DNA of 62,989 bases from positions 1 through 62,989 of the forward strand of contig CACJRE010000003.1 of the NCBI GenBank assembly GCA_902595745.1, read 5' to 3'. A program made the translations under genes and the position numbers. Each line of letters opens with the position of its first letter. Position 1 is the first letter of the stretch. Below, in pieces: positions 41,318-52,137 of the stretch. The notes beneath the pieces are model-generated. The model searched no databases, was not told the DNA's origin, and saw only the letters and a program-made list of their open reading frames with translations. This DNA comes from an uncultured Pelagibacteraceae bacterium (GTDB taxonomy: Bacteria > Pseudomonadota > Alphaproteobacteria > Pelagibacterales > Pelagibacteraceae).

Positions 41318-41358
41318 TTACAAGTCCTCTATGAAAATATAGAGGGCTTGTAACTTTT
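41318..41358 (+). terminator. Stem-loop after the binding-protein gene (terminator or attenuator)
   Basis: Inverted repeat TTACAAGTCCTCTAT (41318-41332), 6-nt loop, ATAGAGGGCTTGTAA (41339-41353), one G-U pair, followed by ctttt. It lies between the binding-protein gene and the permeases. In ABC importers such elements commonly let the binding protein be made in excess by partial termination or by protecting the upstream mRNA 3' end. Confidence 0.7.
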
Positions 41359-41370
41359 AATCTTCTCAAA

Positions 41371-42354
41371 TTGATAAAATATTTTTTTAAACGGTTGTTT
41401 CAATCAGCTTTGGTAATGCTAGTCGTTGCCTTTGTGTCTTTTTCTTTATTTAATTTTGTTGGAGACCCAATAAATAATATGGTCGGAGAAGAAACCTCTG
41501 ATGAAGAAAGAGCTGAATTAAGAGAAACGTTAGGTTTAATGGACCCAATCCATGTGCAATTTTCAAGATTTGTTGTGAATGCTTCAAAGGGAGAATTTGG
41601 AATTTCTTATCAATTAAGAAGACCAGTATCAGATTTAATAGTGGAGAGACTACCCGCTACCATTGAGCTTGTAGTTATTTCAGCTCTAATTGCCCTAATT
41701 ACTGGAACATTATTAGGTGTTTATACTGGAATTAATAGGAAAGGTTTTTTAAGCGATATTATCTTAGCTGTTTCTTTGCTGGGAGTATCACTTCCCACAT
41801 TTGTCATAGGAATTTTATTTATTTATTTATTTGCTGTAATTTTAGGAATTTTACCATCGTTTGGCAGAGGAGAGGTGGTTGATCTTGGATTTTGGACTAC
41901 TGGTTTTTTAACAGTTACAGGATTAAAAGCAATTATACTTCCTTCCGTTACGTTAAGCCTTTTTCAAATGACATATATTATAAGACTTGTAAGAGCAGAG
42001 ATGATGGAGATTTTGCAAACGGATTATATCAAGTTTGCTCGAGCAAGAGGTATTAGCGAAAACAGTATAAAATATAAGCATGCATTAAAAAATGGATTAA
42101 TCCCAGTTATTACTATCGCTGGAATTAATATTGGAACTTTAATCGCATTTTCAATTATAACAGAAACAGTTTTTCAGTGGCCAGGGATGGGATTTTTATT
42201 TATCCAAGCTGTACAATTTGTAGATATTCCAATTATGTCTGCTTATTTAGTGTTTATCGCTTTTGTTTTTGTGATGATAAACTTTATCGTAGATATTCTT
42301 TATTATTTTATAGATCCAAGAATTAGAGTTAAAGGAGATATTTCAAGTGGATAA
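41371..42354 (+). CDS. Peptide-type ABC transporter permease (DppB-like)
   Basis: A 327-aa inner-membrane permease with about six helices and the binding-protein-dependent transport (EAA) loop, seen in FARARGISENSIKYKHALKN near residues 226-245. The N-terminus IKYFFKRLFQSALVMLVVAF is typical of DppB/OppB. It uses a TTG start 18 bp after the stem-loop. It overlaps the next permease gene by 8 bp. Confidence 0.94.
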   Translation: MIKYFFKRLFQSALVMLVVAFVSFSLFNFVGDPINNMVGEETSDEERAELRETLGLMDPIHVQFSRFVVNASKGEFGISYQLRRPVSDLIVERLPATIELVVISALIALITGTLLGVYTGINRKGFLSDIILAVSLLGVSLPTFVIGILFIYLFAVILGILPSFGRGEVVDLGFWTTGFLTVTGLKAIILPSVTLSLFQMTYIIRLVRAEMMEILQTDYIKFARARGISENSIKYKHALKNGLIPVITIAGINIGTLIAFSIITETVFQWPGMGFLFIQAVQFVDIPIMSAYLVFIAFVFVMINFIVDILYYFIDPRIRVKGDISSG

Positions 42355-43273
42355 TCGTATTAGTACTTGGGAAAGAATAAAGGATAGTGATATCTATCAC
42401 AGCTTTATAAAGTCTCCAACGGCAATAGTATCATCGGTAATTTTATTCATAATTTTCTTTTGTTCTTTTTTTGTAGAATTTATTACACCTTACAATCCAT
42501 TTGATCCTTCATCTTTATCATTAATGGAAGCTTTTACTCCTCCATCATGGACTGAAGATGGGTTAGCCAAATTTATTCTAGGAACAGATGGACAGGGTAG
42601 AGATATGTTATCAACAATTCTTTATGGTTCTAGAATTTCATTAATTGTTGGTTTTTCAGCGATCATATTTAGTTTGATACTTGGAGTTGGATTGGGATTA
42701 ACTGCAGGATATTTTGGTGGAAAATATGAGATGGTAGTGATGAGATTAACAGATGTACAACTTACAGTGCCAAGTATTTTAATGGCACTTTTGGTTGATG
42801 GAATTGCAAGAGGGTTAATTTCAAGAGAAATGCATGATGAAATGGCTATTTATGTTTTAATATTTGCCATTGGAATTTCAGAGTGGCCTCAATTTGCAAG
42901 AGTGTCTAGAGCAGCAACCCTTGTTGAAAAAAATAAAGATTATGTTTCAGCTTCTACAATAATTGGTGTTTCAAATTTAATTATAATGTTCAAACACATT
43001 TTACCAAATATTTTAAGACCAGTTTTAGTGATAGGAACTATTGGTCTAGCGCTTGCAATTATTGCTGAGTCTACTTTAAGTTTTTTAGGTGTAGGGGTTC
43101 CGCCTACAACCCCATCTCTTGGAACATTGATAAGATTAGGTAATGACTTTTTATTTTCTGGAGAATGGTGGATTACCTTTTTCCCTGCAATATTTTTAGT
43201 AATATTAGCCTTTTCAATCAATCTATTAGGAGATTGGATGAGAGACACTTTAAACCCAAGGTTAAAAAAATGA
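42347..43273 (+). CDS. Peptide-type ABC transporter permease (DppC-like)
   Basis: A 308-aa second permease of the importer: cytoplasmic N-terminus, first helix at about 27-47, a periplasmic segment with ILGTDGQGRDMLSTILYGSR that is diagnostic for DppC/OppC, and an EAA loop at about 190-205 (SRAATLVEKNKDYVSAST). It pairs with the DppB-like protein to form the channel. Its stop overlaps the ATPase start by 4 bp (ATGA at 43270). Confidence 0.95.
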   Translation: MDNRISTWERIKDSDIYHSFIKSPTAIVSSVILFIIFFCSFFVEFITPYNPFDPSSLSLMEAFTPPSWTEDGLAKFILGTDGQGRDMLSTILYGSRISLIVGFSAIIFSLILGVGLGLTAGYFGGKYEMVVMRLTDVQLTVPSILMALLVDGIARGLISREMHDEMAIYVLIFAIGISEWPQFARVSRAATLVEKNKDYVSASTIIGVSNLIIMFKHILPNILRPVLVIGTIGLALAIIAESTLSFLGVGVPPTTPSLGTLIRLGNDFLFSGEWWITFFPAIFLVILAFSINLLGDWMRDTLNPRLKK

Positions 43274-44952
43274 GTTTTCTAAAAATTAAAAATTTAAGTG
43301 TCGATTACCCAATGAGAAAGGAAACTGTTTATGCCGCAAAAGGTGTAAATATTGAGGTAAATAAAGGAGAAATTTTAGGACTGGTTGGAGAGTCTGGTTC
43401 AGGAAAAAGTACAGTTGGAAATGCTATTATTAATTTAATTGATGCTCCTGGCAAAGTTTCAAGTGGATCAGTCATTTTAGGCGATTTAAATATTCATGAA
43501 GATCCAAAAAATATTGTTAAATACAGAGGTAAAAAAATAGGTCTTATATTTCAAGATCCACAGACATCGCTAAACCCAATACTTACCGTTGGTGAACAAT
43601 TAATAGAAACAATTCAAACTCATCTTAATTTATCAAATGAAGAAGCAAAAAATAAATCAATTGAACTTTTAAAAGAAGTTGGAATTAAAGATGCTGAAAA
43701 AAGATTTAGTAATTATCCTCATCAGTTCTCAGGAGGAATGAGACAAAGAGTAGTAATTTCTCTTGCATTATGTTGTGAACCAGAGCTTTTAATTGCTGAT
43801 GAGCCAACTACAGCTCTAGATGTTTCAATTCAATCTCAAATACTTGATTTAATAAAAAGATTAACGAAAGAAAGAAATTTAGCAGTAATTTTAATTACCC
43901 ATGATATGGGAGTAATTGCAGAAACTACAGATCGTGTAGCTGTGATGAAAAGTGGTAATCTAGTTGAAATCGGTGAAACAAAAGAGATCTTAACAAAACC
44001 AAAAGAAACTTACACCAAAAGCTTGGTAAGCTCAGTACCACCAACAAATAAAAAAATTTCTAGATTTGTAATTATTGATAAAGAAAACAAAACTAACAAA
44101 AGTAATAATATTAAAATTTTAAATAGATGGAATAAAAAACAAATTATTGAACAAGATTTAGTTAAAATAGATAATTTAAGTAAAAGTTTTGATGATAATT
44201 TTTTCACTGAAAGTTCCAAAAACTCTGTAATGGCAGTAGATAATGTTTCATTTGAAATTAAGGAAGGAGAGTCTTTCGGCTTAGTTGGTGAAAGTGGAAG
44301 TGGTAAATCTACAATTGCTAAAATGATCGTAAATTTATTTAAACCATCCTCTGGAGATATTTATTTTGACAATGTTTGTATTACAAAAATTAAAAATAAA
44401 TCAGAAATGATGAAATTTCGAAAACAAATACAAATGATTTTTCAAGATCCATATTCTTCTTTAAATGGAAGGTTAAAAGTTAAAGATATAATTTCAGAAC
44501 CGATTAAATTACATAATCCTTCAATAACTTCTAGCGATTTAAATGATTACATTTATGATTTATTAGAGTCGGTTGAACTGTCTCAAAAATCTGCAGATCG
44601 ATACCCACATGAATTTTCTGGAGGTCAAAGGCAAAGAATTTCTATTGCAAGAGCACTTGCAACTCAACCTAGACTTCTTGTCTGTGATGAACCAACATCA
44701 GCTTTAGATGTTAGTATTCAAGCTCAAATTTTGAATCTATTGAAAGACCTGCAGGAACAATTGAATTTAACAATTCTATTTATCAGTCATGACTTACCAG
44801 TTGTAAGACAGATGTGTGATAGGATTGGAGTATTAAAAGATGGTCAATTATGCGAGGTTGCAAATACTGAGGATATATTTTTAAAACCTCAACATGATTA
44901 CACAAAAAAACTTTTGTACTTAATGCCAAAAATTGAGTCTATCTATAATTAA
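43270..44952 (+). CDS. Fused double ABC ATPase of the peptide-type importer (DppD-DppF fusion)
   Basis: One 560-aa polypeptide with two complete ABC cassettes: first Walker A GESGSGKST at about 40-48 with signature FSGGMRQRV; second Walker A at about 338-346 with signature FSGGQRQRI. Each cassette has its own DEPT(T/S)ALD Walker B and an OppD/F-type C-terminal extension (for example SLVSSVPPTNKK). This single chain replaces the separate DppD and DppF subunits, as in GsiA or YejF. The start at 43270 was chosen over an in-frame ATG at 43165 because it gives an ATGA overlap with the permease and begins right at the first cassette (MSFLKIKNLSVDYP). Confidence 0.95.
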   Translation: MSFLKIKNLSVDYPMRKETVYAAKGVNIEVNKGEILGLVGESGSGKSTVGNAIINLIDAPGKVSSGSVILGDLNIHEDPKNIVKYRGKKIGLIFQDPQTSLNPILTVGEQLIETIQTHLNLSNEEAKNKSIELLKEVGIKDAEKRFSNYPHQFSGGMRQRVVISLALCCEPELLIADEPTTALDVSIQSQILDLIKRLTKERNLAVILITHDMGVIAETTDRVAVMKSGNLVEIGETKEILTKPKETYTKSLVSSVPPTNKKISRFVIIDKENKTNKSNNIKILNRWNKKQIIEQDLVKIDNLSKSFDDNFFTESSKNSVMAVDNVSFEIKEGESFGLVGESGSGKSTIAKMIVNLFKPSSGDIYFDNVCITKIKNKSEMMKFRKQIQMIFQDPYSSLNGRLKVKDIISEPIKLHNPSITSSDLNDYIYDLLESVELSQKSADRYPHEFSGGQRQRISIARALATQPRLLVCDEPTSALDVSIQAQILNLLKDLQEQLNLTILFISHDLPVVRQMCDRIGVLKDGQLCEVANTEDIFLKPQHDYTKKLLYLMPKIESIYN

Positions 44953-45004
44953 TTTTGATACTTACTTATCAGAACAGATTTTTCTTTTAATTTTACTTAT
45001 TATT

Positions 45005-45032
45005 TTGCATTTTCTCTTATAGATTGTATTAT
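45005..45032 (+). promoter_or_regulatory. Promoter candidate for leuA and the mre-mrd run
   Basis: TTGCAT (45005-45010), 16-bp spacer, TATTAT (45027-45032) within the 103-bp gap after the transporter genes. The predicted start at about 45039 leaves a 17-nt leader before the leuA ATG at 45056. It is the only plausible core promoter noticed in that gap, which has no recognisable terminator. Confidence 0.4.
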
Positions 45033-45055
45033 ATATTTTTTAAAAAATTAAAGAT

Positions 45056-46627
45056 ATGGCTGATAAAGATAGAGTTTTTATATTTGATACTACTATGCGT
45101 GATGGTGAACAGTCACCAGGCGCGTCTATGAGTTTGGAAGAAAAAATCCAAATCGCAAGAGTTTTTGATGAATTAGGTATTGATATTATTGAAGCTGGTT
45201 TTCCAATAGCATCTCCCGGAGATTTTGAAGCTGTCTCAGAGGTTAGTAAAATTTTAAAAAATTCTATTCCAGCTGGCCTTTCTAGACATTCGGTAAAAGA
45301 TATAGATAGAGCATATGAGGCATTAAAACACGCTCCAAGATTTAGAATTCATACGTTTATTTCAACAAGTCCTTTGCACATGAAGCATAAATTAAACATG
45401 TCACCAGAGGATGTATACGAGTCGATTGGAAAACATGTTACTTATGCACGAAAGTTTACTGATGATGTTGAGTGGTCTTGTGAAGATGGAACAAGAACGG
45501 ATATGGATTATATGTGTAAGACAGTTGAGCTTGCTATTAAAAGTGGAGCAACTACAATTAATATCCCAGATACAGTTGGATATACAATACCATCTGAGTT
45601 TACCAAAATAATAGAAACATTATTAAATAAAGTTCCAAATATTGATAAAGCAATTTTGTCTACCCATTGTCATAATGATTTAGGATTAGCGGTTGCAAAT
45701 TCATTAGCTGGAGTTCAAGCAGGTGCTCGACAGATTGAATGCACTATAAATGGTTTGGGGGAAAGAGCAGGGAACGCTGCTTTAGAAGAAGTTGTAATGG
45801 CAATTAAAACAAGACCAGATTTAATGCCTTACGACACAGGAATTAACACCACATTATTAAGTAAAGCATCAAAAATTGTATCTAATGCTACTGGTTTTCC
45901 TGTTCAATACAATAAAGCAATTGTGGGTAAAAATGCATTTGCTCATGAAGCAGGAATTCATCAAGACGGAATGTTAAAAAACCGTCAAACTTATGAAATC
46001 ATGACACCAGAGAGTGTTGGGGTTAAGCAAACTTCTTTAGTTATGGGTAAACATTCTGGAAGACATGCCTTTAAAGATAAAATGAATAGCTTAGGCTACC
46101 CTAATCTTACTGATGATGTTGTAAGTAATGCATTTGCAAAGTTTAAAGTTTTAGCTGATAAGAAAAAACATGTTTATGATGAAGATATTATTGCATTAGT
46201 AGATGATAGTTTAATTATTGATAACAAAGTTAATGCTATTAGCTTGAAATCATTAAAAGTTTTTGCAGGTACAGGCGAACCTCAAAAAGCAGAGATGACT
46301 TTGGATGTATATGGAGAAGTAAAACAAGCATCAGAGACCGGAGATGGTCCAGTAGATGCTATATTCAAATGCATCAAAAATCTTTATCCGCATGATGTAA
46401 ATTTACAACTTTATCAAGTTCATGCAGTTACAGAGGGAACTGATGCACAGGCAACGGTTAGTGTTAAAATTGAGGAAAAGGGAAAAACAACAGTCGGTCA
46501 AGCAGCAGATACAGATACATTAGTTGCATCCGCTAATGCTTATATAAATGCATTAAATAAAATGATTATTAAACGAGATAAAACAGCTCCAATAGAGCAA
46601 GAAAATCAAAAAGTGAGAGGTATATAG
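45056..46627 (+). CDS. leuA: 2-isopropylmalate synthase
   Basis: First committed step of leucine synthesis: condenses acetyl-CoA with 2-ketoisovalerate (523 aa). The N-terminal TIM barrel starts FDTTMRDGEQSPGASMS and includes HCHNDLGLAVANSLAG. The linker contains GKNAFAHEAGIHQDG, and the C-terminal regulatory (LeuA dimer) domain, about 395-515, gives leucine feedback. It runs directly into mreB (next base after the stop), an unusual tie between amino acid synthesis and cell shape. Confidence 0.97.
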   Translation: MADKDRVFIFDTTMRDGEQSPGASMSLEEKIQIARVFDELGIDIIEAGFPIASPGDFEAVSEVSKILKNSIPAGLSRHSVKDIDRAYEALKHAPRFRIHTFISTSPLHMKHKLNMSPEDVYESIGKHVTYARKFTDDVEWSCEDGTRTDMDYMCKTVELAIKSGATTINIPDTVGYTIPSEFTKIIETLLNKVPNIDKAILSTHCHNDLGLAVANSLAGVQAGARQIECTINGLGERAGNAALEEVVMAIKTRPDLMPYDTGINTTLLSKASKIVSNATGFPVQYNKAIVGKNAFAHEAGIHQDGMLKNRQTYEIMTPESVGVKQTSLVMGKHSGRHAFKDKMNSLGYPNLTDDVVSNAFAKFKVLADKKKHVYDEDIIALVDDSLIIDNKVNAISLKSLKVFAGTGEPQKAEMTLDVYGEVKQASETGDGPVDAIFKCIKNLYPHDVNLQLYQVHAVTEGTDAQATVSVKIEEKGKTTVGQAADTDTLVASANAYINALNKMIIKRDKTAPIEQENQKVRGI

Positions 46628-47662
<1,035 letters not shown>

Positions 47663-47667
47663 GATCC

Positions 47668-48525
47668 ATGGCCACAAGCAGAGATGATTTTATAATTGCA
47701 ATCAGATCAGCTTTTTTAAAAAAAAGTTATCAACAAAAATTTTCATTATTAACTCTAATATTTTTATCAATCATAATAATAATATTAGGAAATCTAAATT
47801 TTAAACCTATTCAATATGTCAAAATTGGTATTAATGAAATAGTTTATCGGTCATCATTTATTATTTCAATTCCAGAAAATTATTTAAAAAATTTAGGTAT
47901 CAAATTAGATGAACATCTCAGTATTTATGATCAATTTAAAAAAAATGAAGCTGAATTAAAAATATTAAAAGAAAAAAAATTAAATAATGATTTTTTAATT
48001 TTAGAAAATAAAAAATTAAGAGATCTGATTAATGAAAGTATACAGTCAGAGGATTTGTATGCTAAAGTTTTAGTTGATAAGGATAGTCCGTATCTAAAAT
48101 CAATTATCTTAAACAAGGGCTCAAAAGATAATGTTAAAATTGGTATGGCAATAGTAGATAATAGCTACTTAGTGGGCAAAGTAATTGAGGTAAATTATAC
48201 TAATTCTAGAGCACTATTGCTGTCTGATTTAAATAGTAAAATTCCAGTTTTATTAGAGCCACTAGATGTACATGCTGTAGCTTCTGGCACGGGAAAAAAT
48301 TATGGAGTGATTGAGTACACAAAAGATGATTATGATCAAATAATAAAAGATAAAGAAATTATTGTTTATACCTCTGGTTATGGAGGTTTATTCAAACCAG
48401 GGTTGCCTGTAGGTAAAATAATTTATGACAACACAATTAATGATAATATTATAAATTTCTTCTCTGATTTTAGACAGCTAGATTACGTTAAAATCGTTTC
48501 TTATGATATTGGGAGTGGAAATTAA
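47668..48525 (+). CDS. mreC: Rod-shape-determining protein MreC
   Basis: A 285-aa bitopic inner-membrane protein: cytoplasmic N-terminus, one helix (about 27-45), a coiled coil (about 85-115, KNEAELKILKEKKLNNDFLI) and a periplasmic beta-barrel domain with VGKVIEVNYTNSRALLLSDLNSKIPV. It bridges MreB to PBP2 and activates it. It ends on the base shared with the mreD start region (1-bp overlap). Confidence 0.94.
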   Translation: MATSRDDFIIAIRSAFLKKSYQQKFSLLTLIFLSIIIIILGNLNFKPIQYVKIGINEIVYRSSFIISIPENYLKNLGIKLDEHLSIYDQFKKNEAELKILKEKKLNNDFLILENKKLRDLINESIQSEDLYAKVLVDKDSPYLKSIILNKGSKDNVKIGMAIVDNSYLVGKVIEVNYTNSRALLLSDLNSKIPVLLEPLDVHAVASGTGKNYGVIEYTKDDYDQIIKDKEIIVYTSGYGGLFKPGLPVGKIIYDNTINDNIINFFSDFRQLDYVKIVSYDIGSGN

Positions 48526-49040
48526 TGTCAGCACTTAACCAGAAATCTCTAATAAAATCATTGTTATTTTACCTGCCTATATTTCTTTTATATGCATCAG
48601 TATTAAACGAAATTGATTTTAATTATTTAGAAATTGAATATTTCTCTTTTAACTTTGTTTATATCTTAATTTTTTATTGGACATTAAAAAATCCAAGATA
48701 TCTAAATTACGGTGCAATATTTTTAGCAGGTATTGTTAATGATGTGGTGGTTGGTTTACCAATGGGGATTAGCAGCTTTTGTTATTTGTTAATCTGCGCT
48801 GTTACAGCATATTTGAGAAATATAACAATCACTCCTCATTTTATAAATGACTGGATATCATTATTATTTACAATTTTATTAATTAATTCAATTCAAGTTT
48901 TAAGCTTAGATTTTATATTTTCAATCAAAGTAAATTATATGTCATATTTAGTGAATTCCGGATTCACTTTTATTTTTTATCCAATATTTTTATATCTATT
49001 TAATATCTTAGAGAAGAGAATCAAAATTCAAAAAAAATGA
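48525..49040 (+). CDS. mreD: Rod-shape-determining protein MreD
   Basis: A 171-aa membrane protein with about five hydrophobic helices; NYGAIFLAGIVNDVVVGLPMG matches the conserved 'GLLxDxLxGxPLG' region of MreD. The position between mreC and the PBP2 gene makes the call firm although sequence conservation in this family is low. It overlaps mrdA by 4 bp. Confidence 0.88.
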   Translation: MSALNQKSLIKSLLFYLPIFLLYASVLNEIDFNYLEIEYFSFNFVYILIFYWTLKNPRYLNYGAIFLAGIVNDVVVGLPMGISSFCYLLICAVTAYLRNITITPHFINDWISLLFTILLINSIQVLSLDFIFSIKVNYMSYLVNSGFTFIFYPIFLYLFNILEKRIKIQKK

Positions 49041-50941
49041 TTACAAGAAATTTTACAATTAGAAAATCAGATATTATTAACCGTCGAATGTTTATCATTG
49101 GTGCAGCAAAATTAATTATCTTTGGTGGATTAATTGCTCGTTTATTCTCCCTTCAAATAAATGATAATAAAAAATATTTAACATTATCTGATAAAAATAG
49201 AATTAGAGAGTGGAAACTACCTCCTACAAGAGGAAACATTACTGATTATTTTGGAAATATAATTGCAGGAAATCTAAAAGTATATCAGCTACATATTATT
49301 CCTGAACAAGTTGAAAACTTTAATTATCTACTCTCAAGGTTAAAAGCAATTCTAAACTTGAGCATAAAAAGAATTGAAAAGATAAAGAAGGAAAGAAGAC
49401 AATTAAAGCCATGGGAAAGTTTAGTTGTTTCAGAAAATTTAAGCTGGGATCAATTTTTAAAAATTAATAATTATTTATATGAATTGGCAGGGGTAAAACC
49501 TGTTATGACTATTTCTAGAAATTATCCATTTAGTGATATTTATACTCATGTAATAGGATATGTAAGTCAACCTAGTGAAGATGACATTTTAGCTAATGAA
49601 GTAATTAAAGAAAAATTTGTTCCAGGAATAAAAGTTGGAAAGTTAGGATTAGAGAAAACATTAGAAAACGACTTAATTGGGGTGAATGATATTCAAAGAT
49701 ATGAAGTGAACGCCTACGGCAAAAGAATTAACCAACTCGAATATCAAAAAGGTAAACAAGGTACAAAAATAAGGATAACACTTGATACAGAGGTTCAAAA
49801 ATTATCTGCTGAACTGCTAGAAGGTAAAGCAGGATCAATTAGTGTAATGGATATTTACACAGGAGAGGTGATTGCTATGTATTCTTCTCCTTCTTATAAC
49901 CCAAATTCCTTTTTATTTGGTATCAGTACAGATGAGTGGCAATTAATAAGAAATAATCCATTAAAACCATTAATCAATAAAACTCTTTCTGGACTTTATT
50001 CTCCAGGTTCAACCATTAAGCCAATTGTTGCTTTGTCAGCTTTAGAAAATGGAATTATTGACACTAAATTTAAAGTCCAATGTAAAGGTAAAATAGAACT
50101 CTATGAGCAAACATTCCACTGTTGGAAAGAAAAAGGACATGGATATGTTAGTTTAAATAATGCTATGAAACAATCTTGTGATACTTATTTTTATGAAGTA
50201 GCAAGAAAACTTGGAGTAGATAAATTAAAAATAACTGCTGAAAAATTTGGTTTAGGAAAAAAGGTTCTTGGTGAGTATTTTGAAAATGAAAAAGCAGGAC
50301 AGTTTCCAGATACTAAATGGAAAATAAATAACCTTGGCAAAGGTTGGGTGTTAGGTGAAACTTTAATTACTGGTATTGGGCAAGGATATACTCTAACGAC
50401 CCCTATACAACTTTGTCTAATGACAGCACAAATTGCAAATGGTGGTTATAAAATTCAACCTAAAATTTTAACAGATGATAATCAATTAACTTCTGAACAA
50501 GTTAAGAAGGCTATGGAAGATAGTAAATCAAATGATTTTTATGAGCCATTATATGATGATCAAAAAAATATAAGAATAATCCAAGAAGCAATGTTTAGTT
50601 CTACAAATGAAATAATGGGAACTTCTTATAAATCAAGAATAGATGATCCAAAATATCAGTTTGCAGGAAAAACGGGAACTGCTCAGGTAAAGCGTATTAG
50701 TAAAAGAGAAAGAGAACTAGATCTTAAAACTTTTCAAATACCTTATGAGGAAAGAGATCATGCTTTATATGTAGCATACGGACCGTATACAAATCCAAGA
50801 TATGCATTAAGTATTATTGTTGAACATGGTGGCTCAGGAAGTACAGCAGCAGCCCCAATGGCAACAAAATTATTTAAGCTCATAGTGGATCGACATGAGT
50901 ATAGAAAACAACTTCCAGAGTATAAAGATTTTAGTATTTAG
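49037..50941 (+). CDS. mrdA: Penicillin-binding protein 2 (elongation transpeptidase)
   Basis: Class B PBP of 634 aa that crosslinks side-wall peptidoglycan. It has an N-terminal membrane anchor (about 17-38), a pedestal domain (LPPTRGNITDYFGN), then the transpeptidase domain with SPGSTIKP (Ser325, Lys328), a SxN region (KQSCDTYFYE) and KTGTA (Lys545). It is followed directly by rodA, its glycosyltransferase partner. Confidence 0.96.
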   Translation: MITRNFTIRKSDIINRRMFIIGAAKLIIFGGLIARLFSLQINDNKKYLTLSDKNRIREWKLPPTRGNITDYFGNIIAGNLKVYQLHIIPEQVENFNYLLSRLKAILNLSIKRIEKIKKERRQLKPWESLVVSENLSWDQFLKINNYLYELAGVKPVMTISRNYPFSDIYTHVIGYVSQPSEDDILANEVIKEKFVPGIKVGKLGLEKTLENDLIGVNDIQRYEVNAYGKRINQLEYQKGKQGTKIRITLDTEVQKLSAELLEGKAGSISVMDIYTGEVIAMYSSPSYNPNSFLFGISTDEWQLIRNNPLKPLINKTLSGLYSPGSTIKPIVALSALENGIIDTKFKVQCKGKIELYEQTFHCWKEKGHGYVSLNNAMKQSCDTYFYEVARKLGVDKLKITAEKFGLGKKVLGEYFENEKAGQFPDTKWKINNLGKGWVLGETLITGIGQGYTLTTPIQLCLMTAQIANGGYKIQPKILTDDNQLTSEQVKKAMEDSKSNDFYEPLYDDQKNIRIIQEAMFSSTNEIMGTSYKSRIDDPKYQFAGKTGTAQVKRISKRERELDLKTFQIPYEERDHALYVAYGPYTNPRYALSIIVEHGGSGSTAAAPMATKLFKLIVDRHEYRKQLPEYKDFSI

Positions 50942-52066
50942 ATGTATCATTATAGACGATTAAACTCAGACATCAGTTTTTTTCAAAAAATTAAAAATTT
51001 GGATTATATTTTGATAATTTGTATCCTTACATTATCAACACTAAGCTTTTTTATAATGTATTCTACTGATGGTGGTGAACTACTTTATCATTCCAAAAGT
51101 CATTTAACTAAATTGGTTGTTTTTTTTATTTTGATGATAGTAATTTCTTTTTTTAATATAAAATTTTGGCATTATTGCTCTTATTTTTTATATGGAGTGA
51201 TCATCTTATTACTTGTTTGGGTTTCTGTTTACGGATTAAAGGCATCAGGATCTCAACGATGGATAGATTTATATTTTTTAGTTTTACAACCATCAGAATT
51301 AATGAAAATAGGGATTATTTTATGCCTTGCTAAATATTATCATCGTGTAAGTATTGATAAGGTTAATTCATTTTTAAGTATTTCTATTGCATTATCTATA
51401 ATTTTAATCCCAGCGATTTTTGTAATATCGCAGCCAGATCTTGGAACATCTATATTAATCGTAACTAGTGGACTTATTATTTTGTGGTTGGGTGGGGTAA
51501 AAATTAAATATTTTTTTATTTCATTTATAACTTTTTTAATTTCATTACCTTTTATAATTACTTCTTTAGAGCCTTATCAAAAGCTAAGAATTTTAACATT
51601 TTTAAACCCTGATAGAGATCCTCTTGGGGCTGGGTATCAAATTATTCAATCTAAAATTGCAATAGGTTCAGGTGGGTTTTCTGGAAAAGGTTTTTTACAA
51701 GGAACACAAAGTTATCTAGATTTTCTTCCAGAAAAACATACAGATTTTATTTTTACTTTATTTTCAGAAGAGTTTGGATTTGTTGGCTCGGTTGGACTTT
51801 TGTTATTGTACACAATTATAATTTTAAGAATTATTCAAATAGGATCAATTTCTAGAAGTAGTTTTGCAAGATTATTTTGTTTTGGTTTTGCATTTGCAAT
51901 TTTTATTTATATTACTGTTAATTTATCGATGGTACTAGGATTACTACCTATAGTAGGCTCTCCACTTCCAATAATGTCTTATGGGGGATCGTCAATGCTT
52001 GCGACCATGATTGGCTTTGGTATTGTAATGAGTGCAAAAGTTCACAATCAACAAACAATAGCTTAA
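50942..52066 (+). CDS. rodA: RodA, SEDS peptidoglycan glycosyltransferase
   Basis: SEDS-family protein of 374 aa with about ten transmembrane helices. Conserved family segments are GSQRWIDLYFLVLQPSELMK, SQPDLGTS, PEKHTDFIFTLFSEEFGFVG and the C-terminal PLPIMSYGGSS. It polymerises lipid II for the elongasome with PBP2. It is the last gene of the shape cluster, with 71 bp before the next gene. Confidence 0.96.
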   Translation: MYHYRRLNSDISFFQKIKNLDYILIICILTLSTLSFFIMYSTDGGELLYHSKSHLTKLVVFFILMIVISFFNIKFWHYCSYFLYGVIILLLVWVSVYGLKASGSQRWIDLYFLVLQPSELMKIGIILCLAKYYHRVSIDKVNSFLSISIALSIILIPAIFVISQPDLGTSILIVTSGLIILWLGGVKIKYFFISFITFLISLPFIITSLEPYQKLRILTFLNPDRDPLGAGYQIIQSKIAIGSGGFSGKGFLQGTQSYLDFLPEKHTDFIFTLFSEEFGFVGSVGLLLLYTIIILRIIQIGSISRSSFARLFCFGFAFAIFIYITVNLSMVLGLLPIVGSPLPIMSYGGSSMLATMIGFGIVMSAKVHNQQTIA

Positions 52067-52088
52067 AATAATTCTAATTTAAATTGTG

Positions 52089-52094
52089 TATAAT
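52089..52094 (+). promoter_or_regulatory. -10 box candidate before the amino-acid dehydrogenase gene
   Basis: Perfect TATAAT at 52089-52094 in the 71-bp gap after rodA, 43 bp before the GTG at 52138. No good -35 hexamer lies 16-18 bp upstream, so it would need an activator or is chance in this AT-rich spacer. Confidence 0.3.
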
Positions 52095-52137
52095 ATGTCA
52101 CTTCAAAATATTTTAATTTGATCTATAAAAATACTCT

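Noticed and set aside
43165..43269. A 35-codon extension of the fused ABC ATPase into the permease gene
   Set aside because: The extra residues look like an out-of-frame read of the permease's last helix. The ATG at 43270 gives the common ATGA overlap and begins at the first cassette.
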